Part shown: one piece after another, positions 34,964 to 43,976 of the stretch
How the letters are laid out: the number at the start of each line of letters is the position of its first letter
How positions within the stretch are numbered: position 1 is the stretch's first letter
Assembly: GCF_003048615.2 (NCBI RefSeq)
Contig: NZ_CP049263.1
Span: forward strand, 186,001 to 250,000
Origin: Campylobacter concisus
GTDB lineage: Bacteria > Campylobacterota > Campylobacteria > Campylobacterales > Campylobacteraceae
Length of the DNA: 64,000 nt
Reading direction: 5' to 3'
The notes under the pieces: model-generated
Told to the model about the DNA's origin: nothing
The model's database searches: none
What the model saw: the letters and a program-made list of their open reading frames with translations, nothing else
Program-made: the position numbers and the translations under genes

Positions 34964-35410
34964 ATGAAGAAATTTGCATTTTTAGCTCTTAGCCTTTGTG
35001 CGACCTTAGCACTTGGGGCCGATATGAAGGTCTATAAAAGCCCAACTTGCGGTTGTTGTGGCAACTGGGCGAGTGCTATGCAAAAGGCTGGCTTTAGCGA
35101 AGAGACCATCAAAGTAGATGACTTGGTCAAGGTTAAAAAAGAATTTCACGTGCCACTAGAGCTTTCAAGCTGCCACACAGCGATCGTTGATGGCTACGTC
35201 ATCGAGGGTCACGTGCCAGCTGATGAGGTCAAGCGCCTGCTGGAGCTTAAACCAAAAGATGCCGTTGGTATCGCAGTGCCTGGCATGCCTATGGAGAGTC
35301 AGGGCATGGAGCAAGGCGGCAAAGCCGAGCAATACGACGTCATACTCTTTAAAAAAGATGGCTCGCAAGAGGTCTTTGCCACCTACATAGGCACCAAAAA
35401 GCTAAAATAA
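34964..35410 (+). CDS. DUF411 metal-binding periplasmic protein
   Basis: A 148-residue exported protein; the signal peptide ends near LALGA. The DUF411 features are the N-terminal YKSPTCGCCGNWASAM (CxCC metal motif) and SSCHTAIVDGYVIEGHVPADEV. Such proteins are associated with copper or other metal handling. I use the second of two adjacent ATGs, as it has better spacing from AAGGA. The C-terminal GMPMESQGMEQGG is Met-rich, as often in copper proteins. It is transcribed divergently from the SbmA-like gene. Confidence 0.88.
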   Translation: MKKFAFLALSLCATLALGADMKVYKSPTCGCCGNWASAMQKAGFSEETIKVDDLVKVKKEFHVPLELSSCHTAIVDGYVIEGHVPADEVKRLLELKPKDAVGIAVPGMPMESQGMEQGGKAEQYDVILFKKDGSQEVFATYIGTKKLK

Positions 35411-35420
35411 ATTTAGCCAA

Positions 35421-35446
35421 AAGGGAATTTAGAAAGAAATTCCCTT
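35421..35446. terminator. Bidirectional terminator between the DUF411 and NSS genes
   Basis: Perfect 10-bp stem AAGGGAATTT/AAATTCCCTT with a 6-base loop, overlapping the NSS stop codon. Confidence 0.7.
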
Positions 35447-36754
35447 GCTAATGGCGATCACACAGAGTAAAAGCGTGAGCGGAACGTAGATAAATTTACC
35501 CACAAAATACCAGAGCGAGCCATAAGGTTTGCTAGCTCCAGAGTTTATCTCATCTAAAATTTCTTCTTTTTTAATGACCCAAAACCAAGATATTGCGCCG
35601 ATGACCGCGCCTATTGGTATGATGTAGATAGAGACAAAGTCCATCCAAGGTCCCCAGCTGCTAATAGGCTCCATAAACGCTCCAAAGCCAAAGCAAACCA
35701 CGCAAAGTAGCGCAAGCGTCCAAAACCTGCTAAGGCGTGGGAATTTATGCATGAGTGACTCAGCGACCACCTCAAACATATTTTGAAGCGAGGTGATACC
35801 GCCAAAAATGACTGCTGTAAATAGTATGATCGCAAAAATTTGACCGCCGATCATGTTTTGTAAAATTTTAGGAAGCGTTACGAAAAGTAGCTTTGGCCCG
35901 CCAGCTGGGTCCATAGCGTAGGCAAAGACCGCTGGGATCATAACAAGGGCCGCCACAAGAGCTGCAAGGGTGTCAAAAAATGCCGTAGTTTTCGCACTTG
36001 CAACGACGTCTTCGTTCTTTGAAAGATATGCTCCATAAACTATCATGCCTGATCCCGTGATAGAGAGCGAGAAAAAGGCTTGACCCATCGCAGTGACCCA
36101 TACCATCGGATCTTCAAGCTTGCTAAAGTCAGGGATAAATAGAAATTTATACCCCTCAAATGCGTTTGGCAGCATCGCAACATTTATAGCCAAAATGGCA
36201 AATAACACGAAAAATAGTGGCATCATGATTTTATTAGTCTTTTCGATGCTTTTTGCTCCAAAAAATAGCGTAAGAAGCGTGCCAACGATCACTATGAAGT
36301 GATAGGGCAAGACTGAGTACTCATGAAGCGCAAAGGAGTCAAACCAGACATTTGTATCAACGCTCATAAACGAGCCAGTAAGTGCCTGCGTGAGAGCTTT
36401 TAGCACGTAGGCGATGATGACTGCGTAGCCAATGGCTATGCAAAGTGAGCCAGCAAGTGGAAGCCAGCCGATGATACTACCTATGACGCCTAAATTTCTA
36501 CTCTCCCATGCGTATTTATATGAGCCAAGTGTGCCAGTCTTTGCGCGCCTGCCGATCGCATACTCAGCGCTTAGGCCAACGTATGAAAAAAGTGCCACAA
36601 AAAAGATGTAGATGAGTAAAAACGCTCCACCACCATTTGTGCCAAGCTTGTAAGGAAAGCCCCAAACATTTGCCATACCAACGGCTGAACCAACTGAGGC
36701 TAGTATAAACGCCCAGCGTGATGAAAAATTCTTTTTGCTCATTGTAAAATCCAT
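35429..36754 (-). CDS. Sodium-dependent transporter of the NSS (SNF) family
   Basis: A 441-residue, twelve-helix symporter. The N-terminal WAFILASVGSAVGMANVWGFPYKLGTNGGGAFLLIY holds the helix 1 sodium/substrate site of LeuT-like proteins. Bacterial members take up amino acids with sodium; the substrate here is unknown. The start is uncertain: the ATG at 36754 or the in-frame ATG at 36742 (MSKKNFSSRW), neither with a strong ribosome binding site. Single gene. Confidence 0.92.
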   Translation of the reverse strand: MDFTMSKKNFSSRWAFILASVGSAVGMANVWGFPYKLGTNGGGAFLLIYIFFVALFSYVGLSAEYAIGRRAKTGTLGSYKYAWESRNLGVIGSIIGWLPLAGSLCIAIGYAVIIAYVLKALTQALTGSFMSVDTNVWFDSFALHEYSVLPYHFIVIVGTLLTLFFGAKSIEKTNKIMMPLFFVLFAILAINVAMLPNAFEGYKFLFIPDFSKLEDPMVWVTAMGQAFFSLSITGSGMIVYGAYLSKNEDVVASAKTTAFFDTLAALVAALVMIPAVFAYAMDPAGGPKLLFVTLPKILQNMIGGQIFAIILFTAVIFGGITSLQNMFEVVAESLMHKFPRLSRFWTLALLCVVCFGFGAFMEPISSWGPWMDFVSIYIIPIGAVIGAISWFWVIKKEEILDEINSGASKPYGSLWYFVGKFIYVPLTLLLCVIAISKGISF

Positions 36755-36874
36755 AAATTTAGTGATGAAAATAATGTTACCAAAATATGATTTAAGAACT
36801 TTTTATAAATCTTAAATTTAAGAAACGTTGTTACTTTTGGGCGCGGCTAATTTGACCGCTAAATATAAATTCGC

Positions 36875-36880
36875 TATAAT
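36875..36880 (+). promoter_or_regulatory. -10 element upstream of the CorB/HlyC gene
   Basis: TATAAT in TTCGCTATAATCAGCC, 32 bases upstream of the start codon. Confidence 0.55.
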
Positions 36881-36912
36881 CAGCCAAAATTTTTAACTCT
36901 TAAGGATCATAA

Positions 36913-38253
36913 TTGTACCCCAGTAGCGATAACTCGCTTTTAATGGTAATACTTGCCATTATATTCATTTTACTAAACGCATTTTTTGTTTTGTCGGAAT
37001 TTTCCCTTGTTAAGGTTCGCAAGTCTAGACTTGAAGAGCTTATCAAAGAGAAAAAGCCAAACGCCCAGCTTGCCTTTGAGATGTCAAACAAGCTTGATAC
37101 CTATCTTAGCGCCACTCAGCTTGGCATCACGCTAAGCTCGCTCGCCCTTGGTTGGATCGGTGAGCCAGCAGTCGCAAGGCTCATAGAAGCCCCACTTAAA
37201 AATGTTTTTAATCTTAGCGATATCTTAGTTCATACAGTCGGCTTTGCGATCGCATTTACGCTTATCACGCTACTTCACGTAGTTATGGGCGAGCTTGTGC
37301 CAAAGTCAGTCGCCATAGCAAAATCAGAATCAGCAGTGCTTAAAATCGCCCGTCCGCTTCACTTTTTCTGGATACTATTTTCGCCTATTATAAAGCTTTT
37401 TGACATCCTAGCTACATTTGGACTTAAAATTTTAGGTATCCAGCCAGCAAAAGAGAATGAGCTAGCGCACTCTGAAGAGGAGATCAAGATCATCGTTGGC
37501 GAGAGCTTAAAAGGCGGCGTGCTTGATAGCTTTGAGACTGAGCTTATCAAAAATGCAGTTGATTTTAGTGACACGGTCGCAAAAGAGGTTATGACGCCAA
37601 GACGTGACATGATCTGTATAAACAAACAAAAGAGCTTTGAAGAGAATTTACAAGTCGTTTTTGAGTCAAAATATACTCGCTATCCTTATATAGACGGCTC
37701 AAAAGATATCATTTTGGGCATGATACACATTAGAGATATCTTGCAGCTGCACTTTAGCGAGGATAAAGAGAAGAGTTTTGACGCGATCGTGCGTAAATTT
37801 GTCATCGTGCCTGAGAGCCTTTCTATATCAAAGGTGCTTGTGATGATGAACAAGGAGCAAATTTCAGCTGCGCTTGTAGTTGATGAGTATGGCGGCACGG
37901 CTGGACTTCTTACGATGGAGGATATCATGGAGGAGGTACTTGGCGACTTTAACGACGAGCACGACGAGGTAGATCAACACTATAAAAAGATAAATGAAAA
38001 CATCTATGAATTCCAAGGCAGATACGATCTAGAGAGTGTTGAGGAGCTTCTTGGCATAAGCTTTGATGAAGAGACTGATCAAGTCACTATCGGCGGATAT
38101 GTCTTTAACCTTATCGGTCGTTTGCCAGTAGTTGGGGACAAGATCGAGGATGAAAACTGCTACTACGAGGTGAGAAAGATGGATGGAGCTAGCATCTCAC
38201 GTGTAAAAGTTAGAAAAAAGATAAAAGAAGAAGAGGAGCCTGCTCAGGCTTAG
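36913..38253 (+). CDS. CNNM/CorB-type hemolysin-family membrane protein
   Basis: A 446-residue protein with an N-terminal DUF21/CNNM membrane domain (helices in residues 8-170), two CBS domains (about 215-340, including EVMTPRRDMICIN and VVDEYGGTAGLLTMEDIMEE) and a C-terminal CorC_HlyC domain. It belongs to the CorB/YfjD group, now linked to magnesium export rather than haemolysis. The start is a TTG with AAGGA 6 bases upstream. A clean terminator follows. Confidence 0.92.
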   Translation: MYPSSDNSLLMVILAIIFILLNAFFVLSEFSLVKVRKSRLEELIKEKKPNAQLAFEMSNKLDTYLSATQLGITLSSLALGWIGEPAVARLIEAPLKNVFNLSDILVHTVGFAIAFTLITLLHVVMGELVPKSVAIAKSESAVLKIARPLHFFWILFSPIIKLFDILATFGLKILGIQPAKENELAHSEEEIKIIVGESLKGGVLDSFETELIKNAVDFSDTVAKEVMTPRRDMICINKQKSFEENLQVVFESKYTRYPYIDGSKDIILGMIHIRDILQLHFSEDKEKSFDAIVRKFVIVPESLSISKVLVMMNKEQISAALVVDEYGGTAGLLTMEDIMEEVLGDFNDEHDEVDQHYKKINENIYEFQGRYDLESVEELLGISFDEETDQVTIGGYVFNLIGRLPVVGDKIEDENCYYEVRKMDGASISRVKVRKKIKEEEEPAQA

Positions 38254-38259
38254 TTTATA

Positions 38260-38290
38260 AATTTAATGGCTTTTTTGAGCCATTAAATTT
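38260..38290 (+). terminator. Terminator after the CorB-like gene
   Basis: Stem AAATTTAATGGC/GCCATTAAATTT with an internal T-run; 12-bp perfect arms. Confidence 0.7.
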
Positions 38291-38698
38291 AATATCAAAA
38301 ATCATAAAAAATAGGGCAAATTTAAGTGGCATTGCGCTTTTTAAAGACTCTAAGCCATCAAATTTATCTCACAAAACCACAAAATTTAAAGCGACACCAC
38401 CTTTTTAAATAGCTCTAAATTCTAAAAACGTTATCACCGCATTTTTGTAAATTTGGTTATAAATTTAAAAGTGGCTTGCTAGTTTTAAATTTATCATTTG
38501 CTTGCAAAAGTAGCCGAGTAATATTGCTTGTGATATTTAAATTTACTAAAGTTAATTAGCCTTTACTGGGAGATGTGATGTCACGAAATTTCGTTATAAA
38601 TTTCTCTATCGCACTCATCTAGGCTGCAGTAAGAGAGCGAAATTTCTTTTGTTAAATTTTAAAACGCCTCTTAATAGCTCTTTTATAGCCAAATTTGC
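38291..38698. other. Gene-free AT-rich spacer
   Basis: I see no gene. It has a 12-base palindrome ACGAAATTTCGT at 38583-38594 and further CGAAATTTC copies up to 38650 that can pair with each other. The significance is unknown. Confidence 0.5.
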
Positions 38699-39370
38699 TT
38701 ATCTATTTTTATGTGTAAATTTATCTTGATAAAAGCGTGCTAGATCTTTGCCATGCTTTAATGCTAGCTTGTAGTACGGCATGTCTGGGTCCTCTCCTAT
38801 CATCTCATAGAGCTTTTTACGAAGCTCTGGCAAAAGGCGAAGATCGCTATAATCTATCCTCTCTTTATACGCTGGCAAGCCTTGTAAGAGCAGGGCATTT
38901 GAGTAGTTTATGCCGCCAGTTTTGCTGCCAGTAATGTTAAATTCATTTTCATATTGCGTGCGAGTTAAGCTAGTTGGTATGCTAAGCTCTCCTCTCTCTA
39001 GGCAAATTTTATCATTGCTACTTACGATATACTCTGGAAATTCTAACTCTTGGTAGTTGATATCTTCGTGATCATAATACACCCACTTTATGCCGTCTTC
39101 ATTTTTGCGGTTGAAACTGCTTTTGTAGATGAAGCTACCCGGGATTATAAATTCACGGCTTTTTAGCACCGGTGTATCTGCTATATCTTTATAAACAGCA
39201 ACCAAGTAGCAGTCACTAAAAAAATCAAGCGGCCAAAGAAGGCCCTCATTCGCTCGCTTTACAAGGCGGTTTTTAATATCAGCTAATATTTTGCCAAAGA
39301 AATATCTCTTGTAGTAGTCATTATAGACGTAAAATATGTCGCCCTCTTTGAGTTTTGTCTTATCTGGCAT
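38699..39370 (-). CDS. Imm26-like immunity-family protein (uncertain)
   Basis: A 223-residue soluble protein. The N-terminal pattern KEGDIFYVYNDYYKRYFFGKILADI...CYLVAVYKDI resembles the Imm26 immunity domain, found beside polymorphic toxins, which opens with a GDIF strand followed by a Y-x-G-K/R strand. The C-terminal part (from about residue 150) is helical and unrecognised. No toxin gene is adjacent. It lies 9 bases after DUF3137 and thus in the lemA operon. The family call is a pattern impression, not a search result. Confidence 0.6.
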   Translation of the reverse strand: MPDKTKLKEGDIFYVYNDYYKRYFFGKILADIKNRLVKRANEGLLWPLDFFSDCYLVAVYKDIADTPVLKSREFIIPGSFIYKSSFNRKNEDGIKWVYYDHEDINYQELEFPEYIVSSNDKICLERGELSIPTSLTRTQYENEFNITGSKTGGINYSNALLLQGLPAYKERIDYSDLRLLPELRKKLYEMIGEDPDMPYYKLALKHGKDLARFYQDKFTHKNR

Positions 39371-39379
39371 TTTATAAAT

Positions 39380-40270
39380 TTAGCTCTTCCAGATGTTTTT
39401 GTTTAGCTCCAGATCACGCACGATCTCCACAAAGTCGCTGATACTTGAGATGTAGTTTTGCACGCTCTCGTTGCTGTTTATCGGCTTTTTAAGATCAGGC
39501 TCAAAGCTATCCTTTCTAAGATCGATCGCGATGAAAATTTCATTTTTTAAAAACACTGCCGAGAGTGGGGCGTTAAATTTAGTTCTTAGAGTGGTGAAAT
39601 TTTCCATCAACTTTGGCGTCAGAGCGTATCTAGCAGCGATCTGATCGGTCGCATAGGTCTTAAAAAGCTCATTAAATTTAGGGTTATCCATCACAGCTTG
39701 CTCGCCATCGCTTCTTAGATCAGACGTTCGCTTTTTATCGCAGACGTAGATCGTGGCGTTTAGCTCTTTTTTAAACTCAGCCTTTAGTAAAATACCTTGA
39801 AATTTTACCGTTGTAGTGGTGCGTTTCTCACCTTGCGTCTCTTTTGCCGCATAAAAATCACAAAGCTTAAACTGCGTCTCATCGATCTGTCCGTAGATCA
39901 TATCTTCTGCGTAGTGTCTATTTACATCAGCGTCATAAATTTTTAAAAAATCATTCAAACTTAGTCCGCCATTTGCGCTGAAATTTAGACCATAGTTTTT
40001 TACGATGACGCCAACTACTTTTTGTTTAAATTTTGCTATAAGCTCGTTTTTTAGCCCATTTATCGTCTTGCCAAGATAAAAAACTCCGCCGATTAGCAAA
40101 AAGAAAAATAAATTTCCAAGGTGCAGTGATGCCAAAAAACCACTTACAACTATGATGCCAAGAAAGCCATAAACTATCATTTTAAAGGCTTTTTGCCCCA
40201 TAGCAAGACGCTCTTTTTCAAGCTCGTCAAGGTCGCTTAGATCGATGCCTTTTAGTTCGTCTGCTTGCAT
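39380..40270 (-). CDS. DUF3137 membrane protein
   Basis: A 296-residue protein with two adjacent membrane helices (MIVYGFLGIIVVSGFLASL and LFFFLLIGGVFYLG) and a cytosolic C-terminal domain with FQGILLKAEFKKELNATIYV and the later FIAIDLRKDSFEPDL. DUF3137 proteins are commonly next to LemA, as here (10 bases downstream). Function unknown, presumed envelope-associated. Confidence 0.85.
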   Translation of the reverse strand: MQADELKGIDLSDLDELEKERLAMGQKAFKMIVYGFLGIIVVSGFLASLHLGNLFFFLLIGGVFYLGKTINGLKNELIAKFKQKVVGVIVKNYGLNFSANGGLSLNDFLKIYDADVNRHYAEDMIYGQIDETQFKLCDFYAAKETQGEKRTTTTVKFQGILLKAEFKKELNATIYVCDKKRTSDLRSDGEQAVMDNPKFNELFKTYATDQIAARYALTPKLMENFTTLRTKFNAPLSAVFLKNEIFIAIDLRKDSFEPDLKKPINSNESVQNYISSISDFVEIVRDLELNKNIWKS

Positions 40271-40280
40271 TTTTTATGCC

Positions 40281-40844
40281 TTATTTTTTAAAAAGATCAC
40301 CGACGTTTGGAGCAACTGCTTCATTTTCAGGGATATCAAAAAACACATCTTTGTGAAAGCCAAACATTGAAGCTACGATGTTTGAAGGAAACATCTGTGT
40401 GGCGTTGTTGTAAATTTCAACAGCTGAGTTGTAGGCACGGCGCGCAGCTGAAATTTGCTCTTCGACCTCGTTTAGTGTGCTTTGGATGTGAAGTAAATTT
40501 TGATTTGCTTTTAGATCTGGGTAGTTTTCTACGCTCACTCTTAAACCATTTAGCAAGCTTGAAATTTTGTTATTTAGCTCAAATTTCTCCTCATTTGTAG
40601 AGGCGCTTCTAGCGCTTTCTCTAAGGGCAGTGATGTTTTCTAGTAGGCTCTTTTCATGCACCATGTACTCTTTTGCAGTAGCTACTAAATTTGGTATGAG
40701 GTCATATCTTCTTTTTAGCTGCGCGTCGATGCCAGCCTCCACGCTTTTTACCTGGTTTTGCTTTGCAACAAGTGAGTTGTAAAGGCTGATGAAAAAGACA
40801 AAAATGACTGCGACAACAAGTATCACGATGACTAACGAATTCAT
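40281..40844 (-). CDS. lemA: LemA family protein
   Basis: A 187-residue protein with one N-terminal membrane helix (VIVILVVAVIFVFFISLYN) followed by the LemA helical domain: LVAKQNQVKSVEAGIDAQLKRR, DLIPNLVATAKEYM, ISAARRAYNSAVEIYNN and PSNIVASMFGF. This matches the family over its whole length. The molecular role is unclear. First gene of a three-gene minus-strand operon. Confidence 0.95.
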   Translation of the reverse strand: MNSLVIVILVVAVIFVFFISLYNSLVAKQNQVKSVEAGIDAQLKRRYDLIPNLVATAKEYMVHEKSLLENITALRESARSASTNEEKFELNNKISSLLNGLRVSVENYPDLKANQNLLHIQSTLNEVEEQISAARRAYNSAVEIYNNATQMFPSNIVASMFGFHKDVFFDIPENEAVAPNVGDLFKK

Positions 40845-40959
40845 AACTTTTCCTTTGAAATTTAAGTTTGTTGTAGTTTATCCAAAGTTGCTTAAGAGTA
40901 TTTAAACACCGAGGTTGGGTGATTAAATTTAATATTATAATTTAATCTTAAATTTTACA

Positions 40960-40974
40960 TATAATTTATATAAT
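40960..40974 (+). promoter_or_regulatory. Tandem -10 elements upstream of the fumarase genes
   Basis: Two TATAAT hexamers (40960-40965 and 40969-40974) lie 29-43 bases ahead of the ATG, which has GAGGAGG as a strong ribosome binding site. Confidence 0.55.
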
Positions 40975-41002
40975 TAAAAATTGTTTTTTACGAGGAGGAT
41001 AA

Positions 41003-41848
41003 ATGAGAACGGTAAACGTAAAAGATATAAAAGAGACTGTTGCAAAGCTTTGCAAACAAGCCTGTTACGTTGTTACACCAGATCTAAAGGCTGCTTTTAC
41101 AAAAGCACAAACCACCGAGAGCTCATCTCTTGGTAAGGATATCTTGGGCAAAATTTTGCAAAATGCCAAGCTAGCAGAAGAGGGCGTTGCGCCTATTTGC
41201 CAAGATACGGGCATGACGGTTGTCTTTGTCGAGATCGGTCAGGATGTGCATATCGAGGGCGGATATATCGAAGATGCGATCAACGAAGGCGTTGCAAAGG
41301 GCTACACTGAGGGCTATCTTAGAAAATCAGTCGTTGCTGAGCCACTTTTTGAGAGAAAAAACACCACAAACAACACTCCAGCAGTCATCCACACTAGGAT
41401 CGTCCCAGGCGATAAGCTAAAGATAAAAGTCGCTCCAAAAGGCTTTGGCAGTGAGAACAAATCAATACTAAAAATGCTTGTGCCAGCTGATGGCATAGAG
41501 GGCGTTAAAAAGGTATTTTTAGAGGCTGTAAAATACGCTGGACCAAACGCTTGCCCTCCAATGACAATAGGCGTTGGTATAGGCGGCACTATGGATAAAG
41601 CTGCACTTCTAGCCAAGCAAGCTGCAGTTCGTCCAGTAGATAGCAAAAATGCCGATGCTAGATATGCAAAACTAGAAGATGAACTTCTTGAGCTTGCTAG
41701 CAAAACAGGCGTCGGTCCTCAAGGGCTTGGTGGCGATACAACTGCCATAAAAGTAAATGTCGAGTGGTATCCAACTCACATCGCAGGCCTACCAGTAGCC
41801 ATAAATATCAACTGCCACGCTGCACGCCACGCAGACGCCGAGCTTTAA
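41003..41848 (+). CDS. Class I fumarate hydratase, alpha subunit
   Basis: A 281-residue N-terminal-type subunit of an Fe-S fumarase (TtdA/FumA-N family), converting fumarate and malate. Cys residues for the [4Fe-4S] cluster sit in APICQDTGM, NACPPMTIGVG and INCHAARH, the usual three positions. An L-tartrate dehydratase activity cannot be excluded, but a TCA-cycle role is likely. The beta subunit starts 9 bases downstream. Confidence 0.92.
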   Translation: MRTVNVKDIKETVAKLCKQACYVVTPDLKAAFTKAQTTESSSLGKDILGKILQNAKLAEEGVAPICQDTGMTVVFVEIGQDVHIEGGYIEDAINEGVAKGYTEGYLRKSVVAEPLFERKNTTNNTPAVIHTRIVPGDKLKIKVAPKGFGSENKSILKMLVPADGIEGVKKVFLEAVKYAGPNACPPMTIGVGIGGTMDKAALLAKQAAVRPVDSKNADARYAKLEDELLELASKTGVGPQGLGGDTTAIKVNVEWYPTHIAGLPVAININCHAARHADAEL

Positions 41849-41857
41849 GGAGATAAC

Positions 41858-42418
41858 ATGTCAGAAGTAAAAAGAATAACAGCACCATTTGATAAAGAGG
41901 TGGTAAAGAGCCTAAAAGCAGGCGACAATGTCCTAATCTCAGGCACTATCATCGCAGCTCGTGACGCCGCTCACAAGGCACTAACAGAGGCTTTAGCACG
42001 TGGCGAGAAGTTGCCAGTTGAGCTAAAGGGCGAGACTATCTACTACGTCGGACCAACACCAGCTAAACCAAACCAAGCTATCGGCGCAGCAGGTCCAACA
42101 ACAAGCGGCAGAATGGACAAATACACACCAACTATGATAAATGAAGTTGGCATAAATGGCATGATCGGCAAGGGATATCGCAACGACGCCGTAGTCGAGG
42201 CTATGAAAAAATCATGCTGTGTTTATATGGTCGCTATCGGCGGTATCGGAGCGGTCATTAGCCAAAGCATCAAAAAATATGAAGTACTAGCCTATCCAGA
42301 GCTAGGACCAGAGGCAGTCGCAAGGCTCACAGTAGAGGACTTCCCAGCGATAGTCGCTATCGACTGCGAGGGCAATAACTTCTACGAAGTCGGCCAAGCA
42401 CCTTACAAAAAAATCTAA
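41858..42418 (+). CDS. Class I fumarate hydratase, beta subunit
   Basis: A 186-residue C-terminal-type subunit (TtdB/FumA-C) that completes the two-subunit fumarase. The catalytic-region segment PTTSGRMDKYTP and the KGYRNDAVVEAMKK segment are typical. The expected partner is the upstream alpha subunit; both are needed for activity. A hairpin terminator follows. Confidence 0.92.
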   Translation: MSEVKRITAPFDKEVVKSLKAGDNVLISGTIIAARDAAHKALTEALARGEKLPVELKGETIYYVGPTPAKPNQAIGAAGPTTSGRMDKYTPTMINEVGINGMIGKGYRNDAVVEAMKKSCCVYMVAIGGIGAVISQSIKKYEVLAYPELGPEAVARLTVEDFPAIVAIDCEGNNFYEVGQAPYKKI

Positions 42419-42425
42419 ATTTGAT

Positions 42426-42448
42426 CCGCTAGCAGCCTAAGCTAGCGG
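42426..42448 (+). terminator. Terminator after the fumarase genes
   Basis: Perfect 8-bp stem CCGCTAGC/GCTAGCGG with a 7-base loop, followed by a short AATTTCT tail. Confidence 0.65.
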
Positions 42449-42461
42449 AATTTCTCCCAAA

Positions 42462-43001
42462 ATGAAAACTTTTTGCAACGATCAAGCAAAGCCACTACTT
42501 AGATTTTTTACCAAAACCAAAAGTGAAATTAGAAATTTAAAGCTAAAGCAAATTTTAAACGAGGGCTTTATCTTAAAACCCCAAGGGATATTTTTAAAAG
42601 CTGCCATAAGAAAAAGGCAGAAATTTGAGCAAAACAAGACGCAAAATGAGTGGTCGATAAATGAAATAGTAGTTTTTGAAAGCGAGTATGAGAGCTGCGA
42701 GGAGTATTTTAGCGATGTGGGGTTTTTTGTAGTGAAGCTGGCTGATAAATTTAGAACAAGTGGCATTAGCGAGAAGTTGGTCTTTGCTGTTTCGTTTCAG
42801 GCACTGCAGTTTGTCACGCTGGATAGCGAGGAGTTTAAATTTATATACGAGGACTACGACGAGAGCACAAACTCCGCTCACATTAAAATTTACGCCAAAA
42901 GAGAAAACGACGAAATTTTGCTATATAAAGATAGGATAGGGGGCTACAAAACTGAGGCGCTAATCGTTTACGAGGTGGCTAGTAGTAGCCAAGACACATA
43001 G
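42462..43001 (+). CDS. Conserved hypothetical protein
   Basis: A 179-residue basic-then-acidic protein with no signal peptide, membrane helix or motif that I recognise. The N-terminal half is lysine-rich and helical (KTKSEIRNLKLKQILNEGF), the C-terminal half shows alternating strands (FVVKLADKF, HIKIYAKREN, EALIVYEVA). Base composition matches the neighbours, so it looks native. Its 3' end overlaps the convergent next gene by 23 bases. Confidence 0.6.
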   Translation: MKTFCNDQAKPLLRFFTKTKSEIRNLKLKQILNEGFILKPQGIFLKAAIRKRQKFEQNKTQNEWSINEIVVFESEYESCEEYFSDVGFFVVKLADKFRTSGISEKLVFAVSFQALQFVTLDSEEFKFIYEDYDESTNSAHIKIYAKRENDEILLYKDRIGGYKTEALIVYEVASSSQDT

Positions 43002-43452
43002 TCTCAGTCAGTTTTATGCGCTTTTCAAAGGGCGCTGGCGAGAAAAATTTGCACTTTTCGATGTAAATCCTATACGAGTAACTAAGCTTTAAATCATCAT
43101 AAAATTTCTTTAAATTTAAAAATTTGATACCGCAAATTTCATGAAATTCAAAAAGCTCATAAATTTTCGAGCCATTTTTCGCCACGAGGTGGGATGGGGC
43201 GAGTGAGGTAAATGAGCAAAAAACGCCAGTTGGCACGAGGCCATTTAAGGGCGTGCAAGCTTGTAAAGCACTTGCAAATTTCTCTGGGACGCTCTTTTTT
43301 CTAATAAAAACGATGCGCGAGTTTTCAAATTTAGCGCTGATCGCATTTTTCCAAAAGAGGTAGGCGTTTGAGGAGATGCCAGCGTTTTTGGCAAGCTGCG
43401 CACCAAGCACGTAGTCATCTAAAAATTCGTTTGGTGCAAGAGTTATTTGCAT
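42979..43452 (-). CDS. Conserved hypothetical protein
   Basis: A 157-residue soluble protein that I do not recognise. MQITLAPNEFLDDYVLGAQLAKNAGISSNAYLFWK at the start suggests a helical DNA-binding-like or small regulatory domain; the middle (RIVFIRKKSVPEKF) is basic. It has a plausible ribosome binding site and an independent minus-strand position. It overlaps the end of the plus-strand gene by 23 bases, so the transcripts would be complementary there. Confidence 0.65.
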   Translation of the reverse strand: MQITLAPNEFLDDYVLGAQLAKNAGISSNAYLFWKNAISAKFENSRIVFIRKKSVPEKFASALQACTPLNGLVPTGVFCSFTSLAPSHLVAKNGSKIYELFEFHEICGIKFLNLKKFYDDLKLSYSYRIYIEKCKFFSPAPFEKRIKLTETMCLGYY

Positions 43453-43546
43453 CTTTGTCCTTTTGAAATTTTGCTCATTATAGCCTTTGGTGCCTAAAAA
43501 TTTAGAAATTTATAGTAGGATTTTGCCAAATTTCAAAGGAGAAGAT

Positions 43547-43921
43547 ATGAAAAAACAAATTTCAACAAAAAACGCCCCACAAGCGATCGGACCATACTCT
43601 CAGGCGATTAGTGCGAATGGATTTTTATTTATCTCGGGTCAGCTTGGCGTCACACCAGCAGGCGAGTTTGTAGGTAGTAGCGTAGAGGCTCAAGCTGAGC
43701 AGTCACTTACAAATTTACAAAACATTTTGGCTGAGGCTGGACTTAGTTTTGATAATGTCGTAAAGACTACGATCTTTTTAGCAGATATGGCAGATTTTGC
43801 TAAAGTAAATGTCACATACGCTAAATTTTTCAAAGAGCCATATCCTGCTAGAAGCACGGTAGCTGTGAAGACTTTGCCAAAAGATGCACTTGTAGAAATT
43901 GAGGTTATCGCGGTTTGCTGA
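43547..43921 (+). CDS. ridA: RidA family enamine/imine deaminase
   Basis: RidA hydrolyses reactive 2-aminoacrylate-type imines made by PLP enzymes. I start at the ATG at 43547 (124 residues), behind AAAGGAG; 20 further in-frame upstream residues are non-family. The signature regions PQAIGPYSQAI, LFISGQLGV, EAQAEQSLTNLQNILAEAG and PARSTVAVKTLPKDALVEIEV are all present, including the conserved Arg in ARSTV. Length is normal for the family. Confidence 0.95.
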   Translation: MKKQISTKNAPQAIGPYSQAISANGFLFISGQLGVTPAGEFVGSSVEAQAEQSLTNLQNILAEAGLSFDNVVKTTIFLADMADFAKVNVTYAKFFKEPYPARSTVAVKTLPKDALVEIEVIAVC

Positions 43922-43957
43922 CACATATCGTGAAAAAAGTTATATCACATAATAAGA

Positions 43958-43976
43958 TGGAGAGTAAAACTCTCCA
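43958..43976 (+). terminator. Terminator after ridA
   Basis: Perfect 8-bp stem TGGAGAGT/ACTCTCCA with a 3-base loop and an AATTTAT tail. Confidence 0.65.
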
